From Fomitopsis serialis (Eukaryota; Basidiomycota; Agaricomycetes; Polyporales; Fomitopsidaceae), in assembly GCF_022376445.1 (NCBI RefSeq), contig NW_025955658.1, positions 1 through 15,797 of the forward strand: DNA of 15,797 nucleotides, given 5' to 3'. Below the pieces are notes generated by a model, which saw nothing but the letters and a program-made list of their open reading frames with translations, searched no databases and was not told the origin of the DNA. Below are positions 1 through 9,179 of the stretch, one piece after another; position 1 is the stretch's first letter, and every line of letters begins with the position of its first letter. The translations under genes and the position numbers were made by a program.

Positions 1-552
1 CGTCGTACAATCTCTCTTTGCTGTGCATAACATCGCTTTTCTCTTTGCGTTACTTTAGTTCACTTCCCTCATGCGACTCCCCATGCGACACCTCGCCCCG
101 TCCCTACATCCATTCCATAGACTCTAGACACGTCTCTTGGATTCGTTTCATGCAGCAATCCCGCTACTGTAGTCGCATACCCCGTTTCGCCTCTTCCACG
201 ATTTCTTCAGGGCTTGTGGTAGTAGGGTGCATAGGTTATTCGATTATATTGTGCCCTGTAATCTTTGTAGCTAGTTACGTTCGTAGACCTCATGCCAAGC
301 TTCATTCATCTCGTCTCATCTTCACCGAACGGTCTCTCGCCGACGCATATACCGCCTGAGTCCTGACTAGGACTATTAGGACTGCAGGCAGTGAGGCACT
401 GTCATTTCTGACCTCGTTTGGCTTGAGGGAGCGCCGGAGAGGTCCGGAAAGCGCCGAGCGGGTGGCGAAAAGAGTGGTGGCAGATTTTACTTCGCAAGAC
501 GGGCGCTTATACGCTTGCTCTCGTCATCTCATGGCGGCCTCCCCCGAGCTGA
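1..552. other. Left-edge region with no supported gene
   Basis: This stretch is pyrimidine-rich on the + strand in its first 350 bases and holds only short open frames with no recognisable motif and no clear splice signals. It may be the 3' untranslated or intergenic tail of a gene lying to the left. I see no RNA gene or repeat in it. Confidence 0.4.
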
Positions 553-870
553 AAGCGCACCCGCGCCGGCGCAAGACAACACAGCGGCCCAGACGAGCAG
601 GCACGCGATGTTCCAATGGCTTCTCCAGCGACGAGCCTGCAACGGCGCGCACCCTCTGCTGACGACGGTGCTCCTGCACAGCCCGCAGACGGCGCAGACT
701 ATCCACCTACTGCCCCGCCGCCGACGGGCGGACACCGATTCCAACAACCGTGAATCTGCCGACCGTGGCGAGAAACAGGTCAAGGTGCTTATCTGGTCTA
801 CTATCCGTCCCTTTGTCCTTGTGCGCCGCGCTGCCAGGTGCTTTGCGACCCTATGCGTCTTGCTGCGGTG
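553..870 (+). other. Coding-like fragments in two frames, unresolved
   Basis: From 553 one + frame is open up to a TGA at 751-753. It contains an ATG at 616 and a Pro/Ala/Asp-rich, disordered-looking stretch (residues such as ADDGAPAQPADGADYPP). From about 722 to 868 the next + frame reads a more structured stretch (ADRGEKQVKVLIWSTIRPF). The two could be parts of one small gene joined by an unseen intron or broken by a 1-nt shift, or they could be chance reads in GC-rich DNA. I do not recognise the family and found no convincing donor/acceptor pair. Confidence 0.2.
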
Positions 871-1014
871 AGCTGCTTACAGCGAGGCCTCCTGTCTTGA
901 AGCGCTTCGGGAACTTTGTTGGCTTTGTTACTCCGCCGAGCGACTACTTATCATGTGGCGGGTTACCTTCCTGTTGCTTTGACAAGCGTACCGCCCGCTG
1001 TGCTCCGGCCTGGC

Positions 1015-1021
1015 TTTTATA
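1015..1021 (+). promoter_or_regulatory. TATA-like element upstream of the RRM/zinc-knuckle gene
   Basis: TTTTATA lies 52 nt before the ATG at 1073. An in-frame ATG at 1025 is only 4 nt after it, too close to lie within an mRNA started from this element. This favours 1073 as the translation start. Confidence 0.4.
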
Positions 1022-1072
1022 CTCATGGTCTCATTCTTGCCGACTGACACCACGACCTTTCACACTGCCACT

Positions 1073-2627
1073 ATGTCTGCGATGTCTGATTCTGGTATCA
1101 TTAACTCCTGCATCCCACAGCCTAACAAGGTCTACATCGGCGGTCTGCCCGAACATACGCGTAAGGAAGACCTGGAGAGCTGCTTTGGAAAGATTGGTAA
1201 CATTGTGAACATTGAGCTAAAGTGAGTTGCTCTGCGTTACTTCCGGTTGTTCATTCTCACGCGTGATTCTTCCTCGCCGATAGAGTTGGTTATGGCTTCG
1301 TGGTGCGTACATATTTGTCAGATCCGGGGTAGTCAAGGCGTTAACTGAAGCTCATGAAGGAATTTGACAACCGCGAGGCTGCAGAAGAGAGCGTAGCGAA
1401 GTATCATGAAGGTTACTTCATGGGCAACAAGATCCGCGTCGAGTTATCAAGAGGCGGCGGCCGGACAGCGAAGTACAGCAACGATCCCGGCGCTTGCTTC
1501 AAATGCGGACAGTTGGGACACTGGGCCAGGTACTATTTCACGTCTTAGCATTCTGGCATTGCTGACTATGAACACCTACACCAGAGAATGTCCGAACGTA
1601 CCACTACCGTGAGTCAAACACCACTTCATCAAATCGCTGCGTGTTGAAACAATTATCTACAGGGGACGGCGACCTCTGGACGCGCCTTTAATTGACCGCA
1701 TCCAACCACCCCGGGACTACCTGCCACCTCCCCGTGACTACCCGCCCTACAGGGATGACTATCGTTACCCGCCCCGGGATGCTCGCTATGGCTATGACTA
1801 TCCTCCGCCACCTATTCCAGGGCGTGACTATAGACGACCACCCTCACCACCTCCTCGGGACATCCGTGACTACCCTCCGGCTCCTGTGCGCTCGACCCGC
1901 GACTACGATGACTACAGGTCGAGAGGGCCGCCTCCTCTGCCGTCTCTGCCACCTCCGCCCCCTCGCTATGATTCTCGGCCTAGCTACTATCCGCCTGAGG
2001 GTGATGTTCCTCCTGGCTACCCTCCTCGTGGCTACCCTCCGCCGCCTCCTCGTGATTACTATGACCGCTACGATCGGAGAGCTCCACCACCTGCTGACCG
2101 GTACGCCTACGCATCTGGTGCTCCGCCGCCTGCTGCGAGACCCAGAACGCCGCCTGGTGCGCCGCCGCCTCGCTCTCGAGATGAGTATGAACGGCCTCCT
2201 CGGTATGTTGTCTAGTCTGCTTTACTGGCTCTGTGTTAATCATGTTTTCTGCAGGGAGTACTCGGCGCCTGTTCCGGAGACACGCGCTAGGCCTGCATCA
2301 CCACCGCCGGCATCCTCCCGCTACGCAGAGTATCCTCCTAGAGGTGCTAGCCCACCTAGGTTTCGGTAAGTGTCCAGGCGATGTGGGGTGATATGTGTTG
2401 ACATGGTTTCCCCTTTCATCAGCCGTCGTTCTCAGAGCCCTCCCCCACGGTCGACCTCTGGTGCCTATGACTCTGCCGCCTATCGAGGGAGCTCGGGTGC
2501 AGCATACAATGGGGGCTCTTCTGCGGCTTATGGAGGCAACGGTTACGCGAATGGCGCTGCTTCTAGGGGCTCTGATAGAGACTATCCTCCGCGCAGCTCT
2601 CGGGACGAGGCTTATAGGCGGCCGTAG
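1073..2627 (+). CDS. RNA-binding protein: RRM, CCHC zinc knuckle, RDY/proline-rich tail (SR-like)
   Basis: Likely nuclear pre-mRNA splicing or mRNP factor, 405 aa, laid out like RSZ/SRSF7-type SR proteins. Exons: 1073-1221, 1284-1302, 1360-1529, 1585-1608, 1663-2202, 2255-2365, 2423-2627; all six introns are GT-AG and 52-62 nt. The RRM spans about residues 18-89, with RNP2 VYIGGL at 20-25 and RNP1 VGYGFVEF at 51-58. The zinc knuckle is C102-x2-C105-x4-H110-x4-C115. From about residue 125 the tail is low complexity, with repeated RDY, YPPRG and PPPP units, then Ser/Gly/Tyr/Ala repeats with a few RS/RR dipeptides. ATG 1073 is preferred; 1025 and 1082 are in-frame alternatives. The acceptor at 1358-1359 is AAG rather than CAG, chosen because it restores the RNP1 pattern; an upstream AAG would add three residues (LMK). 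The family is certain, the exact orthologue is not. Confidence 0.94.
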
Positions 2628-4845
2628 GACCGACTCAGCTTCACTTAAAATCACTATGCGATGTCCCGGAGGGCCTGGTCTTGCGTGGCTTTCTTGCGCT
2701 CTTGACGCCCTTTGCGCGGTCTTCGTCCCGTTGCGGTCCCTACTTGTGCTGCCGATGTCCCCAAGATCTACCTTCTCTTGAATCGAGCCTTGCCGCTACT
2801 AGCGAGCTCTGCGACCGTGCTCCCTAATATTCTCATCCACGATCTTGTACTGCGCCTGCTAGCTTAGCTGAACCGGGCCGTCTTGCGTATGTGTGCACTG
2901 TGCTCGTCTCTGTCTCTGTGATGACGATATGCGGTAATGCGAATATGCGAAATTCTCGTGTTTACATAACTTTTTTGTGGCTCTGGCTGCCGGTGCACCG
3001 GTGCGATCGCCTCGTCATGCCAAGTGGCTCCAAGCCTCGTGCGGTTCGCGCGGTCTTGGATTGAGGTACGTACTGACATACTCAAGTGTCCACCGTTGTC
3101 GCTAGCACTCAGCAGGATTGAAGAGCAGTGATGCTGAGGTGATGATGAGCGTGGTACGGGTGACGCGTAGAGCTTTGTCGCTCGAGCTTGAACTTCTCTG
3201 GGGTACCGCTGCTCGCGTTAGTGGGTGCACGAAGACACAAATACGATCACGTACTGCATGCCCATTCCTCGTGCGGGCCATGCTGGATCCATGCGACTGG
3301 GAAGTGAGATACAGTACATCAGTAGCAGGGCTAAGAAGCAGTGGCGACGCTGATCGCATGATTGTGCGGATTGGTCTCGTACGAGACCAGTGCGGATGAG
3401 TATGGTGAGCCTGGACGCTCCATGCGTATGGACGTTCTCACTCGGACCTTGTTTGGTGGGCTGCTCGCTGTTGGTAGCGCAACCACAATACAGTACCTGG
3501 CTTTATTTCCGTGGTCACGAGAGGGTCGAAGGATAGCGAGATTCGCCCGGGATAGCTTAGGTAGTAAGGTACAGAGCTTCGTGTGCGGGTTGCGCGGATC
3601 ATGCAGCTTCGGACAATGTTAATGTGTGCTCACGGGTACAGCGCTGCGGTCGCTCCGTCGATGAGCGTCGTACGTAGGCCCAAACGCGCTGCCAGTGTGA
3701 CCATGAGGTAAGCCAAGCAAGGGGCTGCGGATGCTCGCAATCAGGCCCCCGCGTTGAGCCGCACGTTTTGGGTAGCGTCGGTTCCGCGACGCAGGATCCC
3801 GAAGCGTAATGAATTTGAGCTTGGGAAGCTGCGGGAGATGGATCTGGGGCACAGAGTGCCATACTTATCGATGTGTATGACGGGATCACGGTCCCTGCCG
3901 CACGGGTCTTGTCCGTTGGCCCGTGCGCCCGGGTTTCGCAGGGTGCGGCTGGAACTGTTAAGGTTGCGCTCTCGTGGGTGCTGGATCGTGCTTGCTAGGC
4001 AGCCTGGAGCTGTGGCACTGGAAAGTTTGTTGCGAGACGAGCGGCTGACTAGACTCCAGGCATATGCAATTCAGATGGAAGCTGCATGTTGCCGGGAATG
4101 TGAATGGGGAAGCACGAGGATCCGCCCTTGTCAAGGCTGCGCCGGAGCGCGATTATCCCGACATGCGCGGATGGATTGTGTATTACTGTAAGTGAAAGCC
4201 TCAAACTCAAAGTTCGAAGTTCGGTTCAAAGGACAAATGGTCCGAGCACGTCTCTAGGCTCAAATCAACGCCTGGCAGAAGGTCGAGCGCGAAGCAATAA
4301 TAGCCTCCTGACGTGCAGGGACGAACAGCGTGGGTGGGTGAGGTAAAGTGAGTTCCGAATGTCGCCAGTGTGTCGGCACAGCGGCTGTGTGGTTGCCAAT
4401 TTTGCTGACATGTGCTGGACGTTGGGAGGGCCCGGACGGGTGGTCCAGGACCGCCACACGACCGACGGACACAGACTGACCTCTGCACGTTCGTGCGCTG
4501 GCGATAAGGAAGGTGTATCCTAGACCTATTGCAGCATAGCGCGATCTTGTCCACCGGTACCGCGCTGTGGCAAATTCCAGGTGTCGCGCGTCGACGATCG
4601 GACTGAGCAAGGCACAGGCAGAATTCGAATGCGACCGCCAGACATGGAGTGTGGAATTGTCTGGGTGCGGAGAGTGGATGAGGATGGCCCTGGGATGACA
4701 GAAAGGGGAGAAACGGTGCGGGCGGGGTGCGCCACTGGGGGCCGTGATTGGCGCGGCGGGCAGATGCGAGATCGCGACATAGCCGATCCCATCTGTGCCC
4801 CTCCTGTGGCGGACGGCGACAAGCGAGGATGCGTAACACCAGCGG
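2628..4845. other. Gene-poor region between RRM gene and kinase gene
   Basis: The first few hundred bases are probably the 3' untranslated region of the RNA-binding gene. The rest has overlapping open frames on both strands (for example + 3754-4191 and - 4207-4839). Their products are rich in Arg, Cys, His and Pro, carry no motif I recognise and show no splice structure, so I do not call them genes. The one striking element is the palindrome at 3364-3397, listed separately. A 12-bp palindrome (CCGGTGCACCGG, 2990-3001) is also present. Confidence 0.5.
3364..3397. repeat. 18-bp perfect palindrome flanked by 8-bp direct repeats
   Basis: TGGTCTCGTACGAGACCA (3372-3389) equals its own reverse complement. 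It is bounded immediately on both sides by the direct repeat GTGCGGAT (3364-3371 and 3390-3397). An 8-bp direct repeat around an inverted repeat is the arrangement left by hAT-type DNA transposons, which make 8-bp target duplications. Here the element would be reduced to paired terminal sequences. The structure is read directly; the transposon origin is inference, and a binding site for a dimeric regulator is the main alternative. Confidence 0.6.
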
Positions 4846-4925
4846 CCTCTCCCTCCCCGTTATAATCCTCTCCGTCCCCCCATCTTCCCCGCGCTGGCGC
4901 GCCCTCCCCCTCCCCGCTCCTCGCG
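4846..4925 (+). promoter_or_regulatory. Pyrimidine-rich core promoter/leader of the kinase gene
   Basis: An about 80-nt CT-rich tract runs directly up to the kinase ATG and contains TATAAT at 4861-4866, 60 nt before the start codon. CT-rich stretches just upstream of the start are common in filamentous fungal promoters. The exact transcription start cannot be read from sequence. Confidence 0.45.
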
Positions 4926-7081
4926 ATGCCCTCCATAAACGCTGCCAGCGAGCGCATCACAAGAAACTTCATCGGTGCAGTCGAGGACGAGTGGCGGCTG
5001 TACAGGTGTGGCCCTTGCTATTTACACTCGGACCGCACTCACGCTGCCCCCGCCCGTTCTCAGCGATAACTCGACAGACTACACCATCGGCGCACCCATA
5101 GGCTTCGGTGCTTCGTCTACCGTCTACACCGCCCAGTTCCATCCACCAGATGCGCCAAATCCCATCCCTTGCGCGCTCAAGGTCCTCGACCTCGACCGCC
5201 TGCCGCCCTCCGCCCTCCGTCTGCTCCAGCGCGAGACCCAGCTCATGTCCTTATCAAAACACCCCAACGTGCTGCGCGTGCGAGGGACGTGGATGGACGG
5301 CCACAAGCTCTACATCTCCATGCGACTCATGAATGCCGGCAGTGCCGTGGACGTAATGCGATATGCCTGGCCGGGCGGCATGGAGGAAGAAGTCGTCAAG
5401 TGCATCCTCAAGCAGGCCTTGGAAGGTCTCAAGTGAGTACCGCTTTCTACAGAGGGCCGGGTCGCTTACTGATATCATGGCTGTGCCAAGCTACCTGCAC
5501 ACCAATGGGCTCATGCACCGAGATATCAAGCCGGCCAACCTCCTGATTGATGATGACGGCACCGTGCTGCTTGGTGACCTCGGTGTTGCCGCCTTCCTGT
5601 GGGACGCAGAGGACACGCCCCCCGCGCCCGCGTTCCCGGCCGTCCAGATCCACAAACGCGCACCACCCTCGCCGCGTCTCGCCCATTTGCACCATCCGCA
5701 CCCTCATGGCCACGTACATCACCATCACCATCACCCACACCACTACTTACACACCATCCATCCGACCCCGCCCCGACTGACAAAGCGCAAGTCGTTTGTC
5801 GGCACCCCGTGCTACATGGCCCCGGAGGTCATCAACGGCAAGGCGTACGACGCCTCCGCGGATATCTGGTCATTCGGCATCACGGCGCTTGCACTCACCC
5901 AAGGCCGTGCGCCGCGCTCGCTCGTCTCCACGCAGACCGCGCTTCTCCAGACTGTTCGTGATGCTGCGCCACAGCTCGACCGCACCGACGGCGTTCACAC
6001 CTACTCGCGCGCGCTCCAGGAGGTCGTTGCGCGCTGTTTGGAGAAGGACCCGAGCAAGCGCGCGACCGCAGCCGAGCTCCTAGCAATGCCCATATTCAAG
6101 AGCGCGAAGAAGAAGAGCTTTCTCGTCGGCGCGATCCTGCAGGGTCTGCCCCCGCTCACGAGCCGTATGGAGCGCCGGCGCCAGCCGTCGGACATGACCC
6201 GCGCGACGATGGACAGCTGGGACTTTGACGCGAGCATCACGAGCCCGCCGCCGCTCACGAGCCCTAGCGTGAGCTTGTATGGCCGGCGCAGATCCGTGCC
6301 CCCCGTGGACCCTGTCGCGCTCGATACCGATGAGGAGGGCGGGTACGATGCGGACGACAACGCGGAGGTGCTCAGCCCGAAGGAGCGTAACGACGAGCGG
6401 CGGACGAGCGCAGAGCTGTACGCGATGCGCGAGCGCGGCCGCCCGGGGCGCCCGCGCTCACTGCGCTCCCAGTCCTGGGCGGACGCCGACATTCACGGTG
6501 CCACGCACGGCACGCACCCGGCGCCCATCGTGGAGGTCGAGATTCCCGCTGCGACGTCGTCGTCCCCGTCCCCGCCGTCATCCGACTCGGAGTCAGAGTC
6601 GGAGCAGGAGCCGCTGAAGGCGACGCTGACGATCCCCACGCCGGCGCTGTCGTCCTCCCCGTCCGGCTCGTCCTACACCTCCGAGACGAGCGACTCCGCC
6701 GCGACGGGCCGCCAGCGCCCGACGCTCGCGCCCGTCGTCACCAACAAGCGGCAGAGCTCGCCGGCGCCTGCGTCGGCCGGGCTCTGGCGGCGGCTCACGG
6801 CGCGCAAGGAGAGGGATGCGCCGGAGAAGACACCGCGCCGCGGGTCGTTTGGCGCGAGCGGGAGTGGGAGCGAGAAGGACAGCCCGACGGGTGTGGCCCT
6901 CGTGCGCCGCAAGACGATGGCGATCCTCGGTCGTTCGGTGAGCGGCCCAGGGCAGCCTGCACCTGTGGGTGCGGGCGATGGTGGTGGTACTGGTGAGTGG
7001 AGATGTGCATGGGAACCGGGCGTGGGCTGACTGTCGTTGGTGATAGTTAAAGATTTGGCCACGAAGCAGGGGGGGAGATAG
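4926..7081 (+). CDS. Ste20-group serine/threonine kinase, SPAK/OSR1 (Fray, GCK-VI) type
   Basis: Protein kinase of 661 aa. Exons 4926-5005, 5064-5432, 5491-6992, 7047-7081; introns 54-58 nt, GT-AG. The kinase domain is about residues 34-352: glycine loop G40-F-G42, ATP-binding K66, catalytic HRD with D161 in HRDIKPAN, metal-binding D179 in DLG (normally DFG), and GTPCYMAPE ending at E262. The text after the domain (KSAKKKSFL ... LPPLTSRMERRR ... WDFD) follows the post-kinase PF1 segment of OSR1/SPAK, which supports the family call. Animal members act under WNK kinases in ion and volume control; the fungal role is not established. Oddities: the DLG-APE segment is 83 residues with a His-rich insert, Ser251 stands where OSR1 has its T-loop Thr, the tail (about 360-661) is Ser/Pro-rich and disordered, and I see no C-terminal CCT docking domain. 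If the last intron is retained the protein ends at 7030. The gene is more GC-rich than its surroundings. Confidence 0.94.
5678..5764 (+). repeat. Histidine-rich low-complexity tract inside the kinase activation segment
   Basis: Residues 213-241 of the kinase contain 16 histidines in 29 positions, including six in a row at 226-231 (5717-5734). They are encoded by mixed CAT and CAC codons, which argues for maintenance at protein level rather than a fresh triplet expansion. The tract lies between DLG and GTPCYMAPE. Confidence 0.9.
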
Positions 7082-7817
7082 CCTTGGGCTGTTGGGCTGC
7101 GCGCGGCGGCTATGCGGCCTCCCGCTGTCCCACCCCCCACCGGGGGATCTCACGCCCATGTTTGTGTGTCGCTGTCGAATTCGTTCTACTTAGCAGGTAT
7201 AATCGGACTCTCTGCGCGAGCCGCTGTACATCGTTCTTGCCCTTGCTCTTGCTCTTGTCCGTCGTGCATCTCTTGACCTCACACGTTCCTACCCCAACAT
7301 ACCTACCCTTGCACTAACTTATTCTGTCGTAGCAGTGTACTTAGTAGGAGCCTCATACTGTCGCTGGCGCTCGCGGTTCGCGGATGTCTCTGAGGCGTGT
7401 ACTATTCGTCGTGTAATCAGTGCTCAATCTGTACAGCTGGTGTGTCTTGGCTCTGCTCGAAGCCGAATACGGATGCGTGTGCTACTCGTCGGACAAGAAA
7501 CCCCCCACTTCTCGGCGGTGGTGTTGTGGAATTCGTATCGCGATCCAGATCCTTCGCGGCGGGCGGCCACTTCAACCTGAGTGCTGCAGTATGTGATCTG
7601 ATTGAAGGCCACATCTGGCTGTGTCTAACACAATTGACAGCGATCTCGAGTTATGGGAAGTGTAGGATGGGATATGCTAATCGGCCCGGGCCTGATGGAT
7701 CCAAGACCAAATTGTATCGATTCCTACCCACAGCTACGGCTAAGGGCTATGTCTGGCGACAGACGTCCAGGAGGACAAGGAGAATATTCGTAAATTATCA
7801 CGAACTATAGTTGGTTC

Positions 7818-7843
7818 CCCCGATTGCATCGGGGTGGCTTTTT
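7818..7843 (+). repeat. 7-bp hairpin followed by a T-run
   Basis: CCCCGAT, loop TGC, ATCGGGG (7818-7834) forms a perfect 7-bp stem. It is followed by TGGC and five Ts (7839-7843). The shape resembles a bacterial intrinsic terminator, but the setting is fungal, where such a hairpin has no assigned role in Pol II termination. It could be coincidence. Confidence 0.4.
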
Positions 7844-8002
7844 GATGAGTTAGCGATGACGTATTGTTTGGTTCCGGGGCTCTTGCCAAACAGTGTGTCT
7901 TGAATAGGAAACTGGCTCAGACCTTGATTCAAATCTGAGCACGTCTGTGGCACGGCCCATAACTCTAGCCTCGTTCTAGCCTAAAAAGCTGCGCCCCAGC
8001 TG

Positions 8003-8400
8003 TTATTCAACATCCTTCTTAGAAAATGGGATCCGATTGCGCCGGTGGCTGTGGTTTGACTGTGGCGCCTCTCCACGCGAGCCGAGTCGCGGCTGTACAT
8101 CCTTGATAATTTCGAACATGGCTGGCGGCCCGGGCCTCACAGTGGTGTCGACAACTCAGGTGTCGACTTCAAGCTTGAGCTTGTAGTTCAGCAACGCCTT
8201 CTCCTCCTATTCCTTGCACTTGCCCGGGTCCGAGTCCGCCTACTTGGCACGGTTGTACTACGGCGATGCCTCAGGTGGCACAGCTTTGGCAACGTCCCGC
8301 CGCTACTACATGCGCGGATGGCCTTCCCGGACACCATTCCTTCAATTGAATGTCACCGCGTTCAGAACCGTTAGATAGCGCAAACATCGCCTCATCCCAA
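8003..8400 (-). pseudogene. Possible decayed coding relic, unidentified
   Basis: One minus-strand frame ending at TAA (8003-8005) reads protein-like text, for example LLNYKLKLEVDT and PPAMFEIIKDVQPRLGSR (about 8080-8200). It is interrupted by several in-frame stops, mostly TAG where CAG would be expected. A 9-bp direct repeat (GGTGTCGAC at 8144-8152 and 8159-8167) lies inside. The number of stops is close to what random sequence would give, so the protein-like look may be chance. I do not recognise a family. Confidence 0.2.
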
Positions 8401-8632
8401 CACGAGTTTACTGATCTCAAGATACCGCGGGTAACGCCAAGCCTGAAGAAGGGGGCCCCGGGTCAGGAATGACTTGACTGGTTGATCAGCAGCTCAGGCA
8501 TTGCACGCGATACGTATCCGAGTCGTCACGGTTCAAGGGCTGTATTGATATCAGCGGCCGTACAGGTGAGTCGTGTATCTTTGCTATTGAGCTGGTACGT
8601 TACTTACATACCATGTCTTTCAATCCGTCTAA

Positions 8633-8788
8633 CCTTTCGTTCGAGACACCTACTGGCATGAGAGGAAAGTCAGGAAGACGGCGCATCAGCGCTTGATCGA
8701 ACGTGAACGTGTTCTCTTTCCTAGCCCGGACTCCGACCCACCGGTCAACGAGTCACATAGATTCATTCTGCGGTATGTAATGACGTCC
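8633..8788 (+). other. Short coding-like open segment, no start codon
   Basis: A + frame is open for 52 codons between stops. It reads a charged stretch (TYWHERKVRKTAHQRLIERE) and then HRFILR, where GTATGT at 8773 would make a good splice donor. There is no upstream ATG in frame and no partner exon was found. It could be an exon remnant or chance. Confidence 0.15.
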
Positions 8789-8980
8789 TAAGTCTCCGCG
8801 CGCTCGGGAACGTGTTGCACCGCCTGCACCGCACGCAGCGCGCGCGCTGCCTTCGACTCCGAGTGCACTGACTGGTACTTTCAAGTTCAACAACTTTTGA
8901 ACCGAAGCCTGCACTGCTGCTTGTCTGGAATTGACTCCATGAAGCTATACATGCGCGCCCGTAGACGCCGTCCACACGCC

Positions 8981-8986
8981 TATATA
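8981..8986 (+). promoter_or_regulatory. TATA box of the BCS1-like gene
   Basis: TATATA followed by GCCC lies about 200 nt before the ATG at 9180. With usual spacing, transcription would start near 9010-9020 and give a leader of about 160 nt. That leader has a single upstream ATG at 9133, opening the three-codon frame M-T-P-stop (9133-9144). Confidence 0.55.
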
Positions 8987-9179
8987 GCCCTGTGAATACG
9001 ATTCTTTCTGGCAGACGCAGCTGCCCCCATCCGATCCTCCAGACGTGACCGTAATCTTCACATTCGCAACCGTGGATTCCAACCAGCTCTTCTTCTATCT
9101 CACGTCGCTGACGGGTCTATCGGCCCCAGTGCATGACACCTTAGCCTCGAACAGCACGAACGCAACGACAGCAACGACT

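Larger units (their letters stand above)
7082..8980. other. Gene-poor region downstream of the kinase
   Basis: The first 250 bases are pyrimidine-rich and probably hold the kinase 3' untranslated region. An open + frame at 7397-7810 (GTG-initiated) has no recognisable motif. From 7811 to about 8760 no frame on either strand stays open beyond 60 codons. Within that stretch I see a small hairpin (7818-7834), a possible decayed minus-strand coding relic (8003-8400) and a short coding-like + segment (8633-8788). Confidence 0.45.

Noticed and set aside
1025..1072. Upstream in-frame ATG as the start of the RRM protein
   Set aside because: It lies 4 nt after a TATA-like element, and the residues it would add do not resemble the family N-terminus.
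1692..2369. 225-codon + frame across the RRM-protein tail
   Set aside because: Out-of-frame reading of the RDY/Pro-rich exon; the correct frame continues the zinc-knuckle protein through consensus splice sites.
2990..3001. 12-bp palindrome CCGGTGCACCGG as a regulatory site
   Set aside because: Palindromes of this length are expected by chance several times in a window this size, and no neighbouring structure supports it.
3754..4191. 145-codon + frame in the gene-poor region
   Set aside because: Arg/Cys-rich composition, no recognisable domain and no splice or promoter context.
4207..4839. 210-codon minus-strand open frame upstream of the kinase
   Set aside because: It is rich in Cys, His, Arg, Pro and Ser, has no motif, no introns and no third-position bias, and overlaps the likely kinase promoter. 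Long chance frames are common in GC-rich DNA.
6593..7159. 188-codon minus-strand frame opposite the kinase tail
   Set aside because: Antisense shadow of the GC-rich kinase exon; Arg/Pro-rich with no motif.
7397..7810. 137-codon + frame after the kinase
   Set aside because: Opens with GTG, has no motif, and third-position composition is unlike the real genes.
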